This document shows positions 57,111-64,000 of a stretch of 64,000 nt of DNA, piece after piece. Position 1 is the stretch's first letter. Each line of letters opens with the position of its first letter. The stretch comes from Protula sp. h YS-2021. Taxonomy: Eukaryota; Annelida; Polychaeta; Sabellida; Serpulidae. The notes below the pieces were generated by a model. The model saw only the letters and a list, made by a program, of their open reading frames with translations. It was not told the origin of the DNA and did not search any database. The stretch spans positions 13,423,556 through 13,487,555 of the forward strand of contig OX457027.1 of the NCBI GenBank assembly GCA_949752745.1. Reading direction: 5' to 3'. Made by a program: the position numbers and the translations under genes.

Positions 57111-57427
57111 GGAAAGGGATCGGAATTGAGAGACTAGGCGACTCTAGTCATCCACTATCATCGTATTTTGCCAAATCTTTTGATAGTCTGCATCCTTTTC
57201 ACAAAAGGCTTCATTAGGAATTAATCACTCCAGGTTCAGGTTTGGCATTGTATGATGCAAATCTACTGCTAATGCTGCATTGTGGTGCATATCACAAAGA
57301 TATTTCCGGCGTTATTTCTAATAACTACCTCTGTTAGGAATGAGCGATGAATTTGTTTTGCCTAAAGAACTCGGTCAAAAAGCTGAGCAAGTTATTCCTA
57401 GAGCGATTTACAAGCTCTTAGCATAAT

Positions 57428-58480
57428 TTGCTGCATGAAAAAGTCAATATGTGTTTGTTCTTACGTCATTTCTCGTTCCTCACCGATTACAAAGTGCTTG
57501 TATCCAATTTCAGCCGTAGAAAGGTAGAGCAACAACCTCCACTTCAAGAATGCATCGATGTGCAATCCTTCTTTCTGGATATAAATACCAGATCAAACAC
57601 CGAAAGATCAGTGATCAGCGGAATGCTTATGGTTTGAAAGGACTGCCATTTACGGGAAAAACCCAAGGCTTCATCTGAAGTGGTATTTTACGCGCTTCGC
57701 TTCTGGATTATATCCCAACATCTTTTACACAGATTGCTCAGGCTACGAGAAAAGATCTAGTTTGTCACACGTTTCCGAATTCATCAGGAATTGATGGCCT
57801 AGTCTGGGTTGTCAATCTCTCAGGAATGTCTTCTGCTAGGAAACAGAAAAGTCGTTTCCGAGAAATTCCAGATTGCATTTAGGAAAGCGCTCCATAGTGC
57901 CTTCCCTAGTACGGCAAAAACTAAGAAATTAGCCAGATCTTACACCTGGTGGCCTAACATCGACTAAGATATCAGAACTCAAGTGAAAATGTGCACCTCA
58001 TATTTGGACATAAGCAGATCACCAACGAAAGCTACAGTTCACCCCTGGGAAAGGCTAAATCAACCTTGGAAAAGAATAAACCTGGATTCCGCCATAAGCG
58101 TTATATATAAAAATGACCGCATCCGAAATGATAAAAGTATTGTCAGAACTGTTTAATACTTATGGAATATGCAACGTGATTGTACCGACAATGGTGCTAG
58201 CTTCCATTCTGATGCCTTCAAGAGAATTTTTTCTTTTTACATGGAATTGTTCACAAACCAACCAGCGTTTATAAACCGTCAACTAATGGCTAGCGGAACA
58301 AATGGCTAACTCGTTGAAATCATCTCTAAAATCAATGAAAGATGAACACTGGGCAATGCACGAGAATTATCCAAATTTCCCCTGATGTGTTGTTCTACCT
58401 AGTGAAACCCAATCTCAAAGATGTCGTCTACCGAAATGTAAAGACCAAAGATTAAATCAACCTAAAAACTTTCAGTGTTA
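57428..58480 (+). pseudogene. Gypsy-like relic 2: RNase H end and integrase
   Basis: 57428-57660 gives LRHFSFLTDYKVLVSNF and then, in another frame, QRNAYGLKGLPFT, the end of the Gypsy RNase H region. Integrase follows at about 57885-58480: LHSAFPS, SYTWWPNID, then MCTSYLDI in which the second zinc-binding Cys is lost, and further on DNGASFHSDAFK from the catalytic core. Many stops and small indels occur. The integrase resembles the copy at 5142-5997 (shared WW..NID and ATVHPWE). Confidence 0.75.
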
Positions 58481-60929
58481 GAAAGAAAACACGAAACGCA
58501 AAAAATGACTACCAGGCCAAAATCGAGTACTGATCAAGCTACGCCACATAGCAAAAGCTCTAGGTTGATTAATAAACCAGTAAGTGACAAACTGATTGCC
58601 TCTGGCTAAAAAACAATGAAAATTTAAATTCCAGAATTTTCCCCTGATATTCCAAACTCCATTCCAGTGAGAAAACTGATACTCCTAGTATTGGCTTCGC
58701 GGAGTCGCGATCAGGTAGTTCTGCCTAAGTAGTGCGGATTTCAGGACTAACTTTGATGTTTCGTGTAGTTCAGTTAAGTCATTTCACAGTGACTTGTAAG
58801 TTATGATGTTATTTTACTTATTTAAATCATAATTCATATTTCTTTCATAACTGTTACGCGGGTGCTGCGTTTATTACAATTTGCAGTAAAATTAAAGTTT
58901 TGGTAAAAGTTACATTACAAGTGATTAAAAACAACGCCGTAGATTAGTATAGTAATATAATTGATTTATAAAGTAAGTAAACTTTGCTTTTAAGTGCCTA
59001 CTTTATCAGTAAAGGATAAAAATCTAGTGTAACGTCCTTAAGATTCGTGAAGAATGTTACAAGTAACAAATTTTTGCCTAAATAACTTTCGAGATAGCTA
59101 TTTAGTGGCTTAACAGACTATTTTAAATGATTCGCAACCATAGTTTAGGTTAACAATTGAGTACTTAATTTGTCGCCTTAGGAGATAACACAGAAGTAAA
59201 CAAAAAAGAAATATGTAAATACTTAAAATGTGGTCTGGTACGTAATTTCAATATGTTTGATTAAGACATATTCTTAAGGACACTATTTTACTTTGTTCTA
59301 TAATCAGATAAAGACAGAAGTTTAAAGTTGGCAGCAGAACAGACATGAAGTACAGTGATCTCTAAGCTAACACTGGAACCTATTAGTCTTAGAAAACAGG
59401 GTGAGTTGGTGTTATGTTATTCTTTTGACAGCGACAAAGAAAGCTTGCCCAGTTACACGCAAATAACCATGGCGTCAAAATAACCACTCTCTCAGCGGTT
59501 CATTCACTAGCTTCTCCGCCTCCGTACACAAGGCGAAACAGCCTTGTACACAACACTTCGATCTAAATATAAAATATATATTATTATATTATTTTAAAAT
59601 ATTTGATGTTTATTTTTGTTGGATTTTGTAATACCATAACACTGTGAGAGCTAAAGAGAAGTCGACTGAAGGTTGTAACAATTTGGAATACAACACTTTT
59701 ATTTATTTCTAGTAACGAAACTTTTTCTTTTGAAAGTCAGGTTTCACATTGTTCTTTATCGAAAATTAAGCTGAGATACTAAACATATCATATAGATTCA
59801 ATGGAACATTATTCTCATTGATTACCAAAGTGGTGATTATTTCCAGTTGCCGTTTACTGACAAAAATACTTTCTGTTTTTTTTTCAATTTCAAAACAATT
59901 TCTAATCAGACAGCTAGAGATTAAAAAGTTTCTTTAAGCAATCTTCCATTTCCGAGAGGGTTCAAACATACGCCAAGAGGGCTGAATCTACAGCATATAA
60001 AAACAAATCGCAGTTGAAGACATAAACCATGACATTGACTATTATAGTTTTGGTGTGTTACTCATATCCTAGAAATCGCAAGATGTTTTATCAGAAACAA
60101 TACATGTTATAAAATATTGTTGTAGAACAATGTACAGGGCATGTGATCATTTTTGGGACCAGAATGAGATTATATTCAACGTGCAATTAAGAAACAATTT
60201 TTAACATTTTGTTATAGCTGAAATAATTATTTAATATGTACATCAATATAAACTTTGGTTTTTGTTTCAGGGATGGAACCTGAAATGAAGCAGAAAAGTC
60301 ATTTCAAATCATGTCTGCATGGTGAATTAGAACTGATAGATGATTCCGCTGTCAACTCTTTTGTAGGTGATTTGAAATCGTAAATGTTGTAGTGTTTTAA
60401 ACCTTTCCGATTCAGAAGAATCGCGGAAAAATGGAAAACAATATTGAGAGTCATATGCAGTATTTCGAGGCAATGGAATAAACGACAGGTCAAAGGTCAA
60501 AGTATACTCGATTATGAAAGACATACTGGCGCTAAAAGATAAGTGTTGCGATGATATGGCGAAATTGGTGAATGATTCCAGGAGTCTAACGCCTCAAATT
60601 TCTCAATCTAATGCATTCACAAAACAAATCTGCTGCGACATACATGAAAGAACTTCAAAATAGAGTAGGTGTGACGCAAGTAAATAAAAACGAATGTGTT
60701 ACTGAAGTACCATCAAAATAGATTTGTGTTCTTGAGCTTTGCATCGCACCACTTATTTTCAATGACTTGTAAATACTTCTGTGCCTCAGCTTTTATTTCA
60801 AAAAATATTAATTTTTCCTCCATTGAGAGTTCTTATCATTTACGTACTGCAGGTTGCGCGGTGCACAGTGACTCGGCATTTCCTACATGCTGTCTCAACA
60901 ATCGCGTCATTGGCCAAAGCTTAATTAGT
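58481..60929. other. Intergenic, nothing firmly recognised
   Basis: AT-rich. 59407-59460 resembles 55123-55175 (GGTGTTATGT...AGCTTGCC), a possible LTR remnant of Gypsy relic 2. At about 60271-60382 a T-rich AG is followed by an open stretch MEPEMKQKSHFKSCLHGELE, which might be an exon, but no partner was found. Confidence 0.35.
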
Positions 60930-61700
60930 TTCTTGTGAAACGTTGTTTTTCAGCTTTCCTGTCTTTTCTGTGGAATCAGACAGATTCAATTTGCTTCTAA
61001 CAAGGAGATGATTAGACCAACAATTGAACCTTCTCCAGAATAGCGTGTTGGTGATGACTAGCTGATGTTCTGCGCATTTGGAAAGGTGTGGCGGAGCACT
61101 GGAATCAGCTTTGCCTATGCCATGGCTACCACGCACCTTGGGCCGCGTCAGATTGTCGGAGCCTACCGTGGTATAAAAATCTCCATAGATTATCAACTTA
61201 TAGTGTGCGAGAGTTCATCACATGTGCTAGATCAACCTAGAAGGCCTCTATGTCTTCATCTGGGAGTCATTATTGGTGTCCAGTTTAAGTCGCGGGATTA
61301 TGAGTCTATCTGATATGCCTTTTGGTAGTGATTCTAGTTTGTTAGCGACATCCCAACAATTGCAAAGCTCACGCTTCAAATTCTAGGCCTTCTTTGGAGT
61401 TTATCTTTCTAAAAGACCGTGTAGCAGATGTCAACTTCCTCCAACTGCGCTTCTTCTGATAGACGAGTATCACTCAGAGCTGCCATATTTACCTTATAAT
61501 CTTGCAGTGAATTAGCAATGATTGCAGTTCTTTTGATCCCGCTGATGTTATCAATCAATGTTCTCAAGACTCCATTCATACAATCAGTCCCTTCATTTTC
61601 TTTCTTTCTGCAGCGTGTTGTTATGCTCAACCAGGCGCAGCTGCCTGGTAGAGTATGTGGAGGGCAGGTGATGTTAAGGGGTCCTTTTCTTGCCCCATCT
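60930..61700 (-). pseudogene. LINE endonuclease relic
   Basis: On the - strand, broken segments of an apurinic-type endonuclease of a non-LTR retrotransposon appear in order. At 61409-61530 is AIIANSLQDYKVNMAALSDT and RLSEEAQLEEVD, matching the N-terminal part with its conserved ETR-type motif (here DTR). Between come stop-ridden pieces such as VSFAIVGMSL. At 60921-61196 comes IIYGDFYTTVGSD (the GDFN-type metal-binding motif with Asn replaced), HGIGKADSS and LVITNTLFW, then an internal deletion to CWSNHLLVRSKL. No reverse transcriptase was found. These enzymes nick target DNA to prime reverse transcription. It resembles elements often annotated as 'craniofacial development protein 2-like'. 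Confidence 0.75.
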
Positions 61701-61705
61701 CCCAA

Positions 61706-63391
61706 AGGAGGAGGCAGTGTTGTTCCTTAAAGGCCTGCACTGTCGTTCAAGGAGAATACGAATGGCCAATTTGTCCCCTGGTCTAAACCGAGGGAACATC
61801 ACCCTTGAATCGCCGGTGTGTAAAGTTGTGACTAGAGGCGCTCGCGACGTGCTCCAGCTGCTTCCGTTTAAACTTTCTTATTGCTGCAGGACTTTCGGTT
61901 GCCACGACTACCTGCACTAGCAATAAGAGAGAATTGTTTGTACAGAGAAAATCCCGCTCTCTCGTCTAAAGCCCCTAAAACTCATTGATGTCATTTTATA
62001 TTTGGAAGGTTCTTTCTCCTGGACAGGGCCCTAAAAAGCTCCTGTCTATTTTCTGTCACAATTGCTGGAAGTTACGATAAATTTCGTCAAATCAAACGAT
62101 GCTGCCCGTTGATGTGTCCATTGTGCTGGTCAGCTGTTGATAATACGAAGTGCTTTACACTAGCAGCTCCGCTCCTTGCCAGGTTTTTGCAGGCATACCA
62201 AAGCGATTTATTGGGGTGTGGGCAGGACCTCGTTGTTTATTCTTTTGTCCCATCGTGGACCCACTAACAAGTAGGTAGACCAGGGCTCCTTGCAAAAATT
62301 CTACCCTAGGGGTAACTGTGAAGCAAATGGTAGCAAGCCACACTACGACTAAGTACTCAACTCTGCTGCTGTATATGAACAGGAATCGCACTATGATCCA
62401 AAACCAGAATTGCATCTTATCTTTGGTTTATGGGATTACGCTTTAGAGACAAACTTGTTGCACTCTGACCCATGCTTGGACGTGCACATTCCATGATTGC
62501 AAAAGAAGGTTTCGCTAGCAACTATAACTTAAAGACTGGCTAAACTTTGCCAGGGTATGTATTCAAAATAGTCTGTAGAGGTCAACCTTAAATGTACATT
62601 CTGGTATGTTATCAAGATTACTAGTGTACTGTGCAGAATTGGTGAAGTGCGATTGTAACCCCGAAACTAGTTTATTTATGTGTTACCAGCATAGTAATAT
62701 ATATTACACTGAATGGGTGGTCGAAACAACTAGAGTTAAATTGATCATTTATATTATATTCAAAATTCGGGATGCATTGAGTATTGCAGAGAGATGTTAG
62801 ATGAGGGCATCACGGATTGTAATACCACAAATGAGTGACATTATAGAATTGTGATACAGTTAAAAGGGTGATATGAAGTTTCTCCTTCACTCGATGTGTA
62901 GAATATTGGAACATTCAAACCCGAGATTGTTTTGATGCATTTATAAGTTCACAGCAGCTTAAATTAACGAATACATATCAAGTTGTCAATGATTTCACTG
63001 ATGCAAGCCGTGCTAGGTTATTAACTTTGGTTGTGGCCTTTTGTGTACTTACGAACACCGCTAAGAAAAACTATATACAGCGATTGTATAGCGGTTGCAC
63101 TGTATTGTGCTGCATAAACCGTACCATTGTGTTAATAGCATCGCCAAGATTACCCCTCACTGAGCATGTTTGGTAGCTATCTTGTGCTACTGATAAGGCG
63201 CTACCTATCGTGCAGTGGGGTCGATTATGGCTTACGCAAGATGAGTAGGATCAAAGGATTGGTCATTTTGTTCGGCAATGCATGAAAGTGGACACACAAA
63301 CCACTATGAAAATAAGATGTTTTGTTAACTAACTTTCATACAGTAAAAACGCACGCAAATACGTTACATGTCTTTATTTAGTTTTAAATAA
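61706..63391. other. Intergenic, nothing recognised
   Basis: No supported exon. A - strand frame at 62155-62415 and its surroundings look like decayed coding sequence (many stops between open pieces) but no family was identified. Confidence 0.3.
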
Positions 63392-63634
63392 GTGCCAACA
63401 AATTCATATGAGGACATGGATGAAAACACTGAGTATCCAGATACTGTACCGCCACTACGACACAAAGAAGCCAGTGAGGCTGCAGAAAAGCTTATAGCGT
63501 ATTCTAGCGCTCAGAATATGCCAGAGCTCACAAGCGTTCTGAATGCCGCCAAAGACCTAATTAACGAAAGACTGGCTGCCAAAAGGATGAAAGCTGTTCA
63601 AAGCAATATAAACGACTTTTTCTTGCCACAGTAG
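63392..63634 (+). pseudogene. Tigger/pogo-like transposase, C-terminal tail
   Basis: An open stretch of 80 codons (no ATG at its start; first Met is inside) ends QSNINDFFLPQ and a stop at 63632-63634. An acidic/aromatic segment (YPDTVPPLRHKEASEAAEKL), a helical stretch and a terminal QS.I.DFF motif are typical of the very end of Tigger and related pogo-type transposases, where the motif is commonly QSTITDFF. The DNA-binding and catalytic domains are absent upstream. About 90-140 bp downstream (63715-63780) is ATCCGCTAATTTGGACA and TTATCGGGGTTTCACTGTA, which resembles the 3' terminal inverted repeat of Tigger elements. So this is the 3' end of a truncated element. Confidence 0.6.
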
Positions 63635-63714
63635 CTGTATGGGTGTATATGAACTGTATGAGTGCACATGATCTGTGTGATATGCCATCTTGTATGCAAC
63701 CCCTTAAATGTTGA

Positions 63715-63780
63715 CATCCGCTAATTTGGACACCTTTTGGCGAACAGTTTTTATCCAAATTATCGGGGTTTCACTGTATA
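63715..63780. mobile_element. Tigger-like 3' terminal repeat
   Basis: Read on the - strand the end is CAGTGAAACCCCGATAATTT, close to the CAGT-initial, TTCGGA/TTTGGATA-type ends of pogo/Tigger elements, with TA outside. Within it GCTAATTTGGACACC and its inverted relative ATCCAAATTATCGG form a small hairpin. Confidence 0.55.
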
Positions 63781-64000
63781 CTGTTCAAGCGTTGTTAAAA
63801 ATGCTTCATGCTTGCAACGCGCTTGCTTTTAAATTTAGAATTTTGTTGAGAACTTCAAAGCGAAGCAAAAATTTGGAGTTTTTAACAATACGCAAATATT
63901 CTAAAGACGCCGGATACTCGGTAAAACCACACATTTTTCAGGTGAAACATATTTTAACGGTGCATTTAACAATTTCTTAAATTTTCTAAAGCCTTTTTAC

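Noticed and set aside
55100..59470. Full LTR pair of Gypsy relic 2
   Set aside because: Only a short, roughly 50-bp resemblance (55123-55175 to 59407-59460) could be seen; too little to define LTR borders by eye.
60271..60400. Possible exon after a T-rich AG (MEPEMKQKSHFKSC)
   Set aside because: No donor, no partner exon and no recognisable homology; too weak to annotate as a gene.

Overview
The window looks like nuclear DNA from a lophotrochozoan animal, most probably a mollusc. It is AT-rich, with spliced genes and long TE-laden intergenic stretches. The repeats include DIRS-like, Gypsy-like and LINE relics, P-element-, Tc1- and Tigger-type transposase remnants, and 'pearl'/Helentron-like elements with a GGAC microsatellite and a tandem-repeat core, an architecture described from bivalves. 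Species cannot be fixed from the sequence. No bacterial operon, CRISPR array or rRNA was seen.

Two conserved host genes are well supported. TTC5 (tetratricopeptide repeat protein 5) lies on the + strand at 30735-37259; ten exons join in frame to 420 residues and only the first coding exon is missing. NEURL2 (neuralized-like 2) lies on the - strand at 47051-45024; two exons give 272 residues with an NHR domain and a SOCS box. They converge tail to tail across about 7.8 kb of satellite and transposon DNA. A third, weaker candidate is a 177-residue ORF of unknown function at 10511-11044 (-).

Layout: 0.5-3 kb, a MITE family and tandem repeats containing its end motif. 4.4-6 kb, a Gypsy-like relic with protease and integrase but no reverse transcriptase. 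6-12.5 kb, mostly featureless apart from the 177-residue ORF and a cluster of nuclear-receptor-type motifs. 12.5-13.3 kb, a Tc1 transposase relic. 17.3-18 kb, a MITE with TA target duplication. 18.2-26.2 kb, two broken DIRS-like retroelements, the second carrying an exact 923-bp duplication/insertion. 27.3-28.3 kb, the C-terminal half of a P-element/THAP9-like transposase. 28.9-30.2 kb, a broken NADAR-domain fragment bracketed by two inverted MITE copies. 30.7-37.3 kb, TTC5. 37.6-38.6 kb, a 21-bp coding-compatible minisatellite. 41.1-44.7 kb, a 3.5-kb inverted-repeat element with 8-bp target duplication and a nested Helentron-like element with about eleven 178-bp repeats. 45-47.1 kb, NEURL2. 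49.3-50.7 kb, a second Helentron-like element. 52.6-54.9 kb, a 2.3-kb foldback element carrying tRNA-like modules and many TGACGTCA sites. 55.3-58.6 kb, a second, fuller Gypsy relic. 60.9-61.7 kb, a LINE endonuclease relic. 63.4-63.8 kb, the 3' end of a Tigger/pogo-like transposon.

The host genes are not functionally linked in any visible way; the rest is an archive of transposition. The best candidates for undescribed biology are the foldback element, the 3.5-kb array-ended element, the NADAR/MITE cluster and the DIRS insertion. All are read by eye; no alignment or database search was run.
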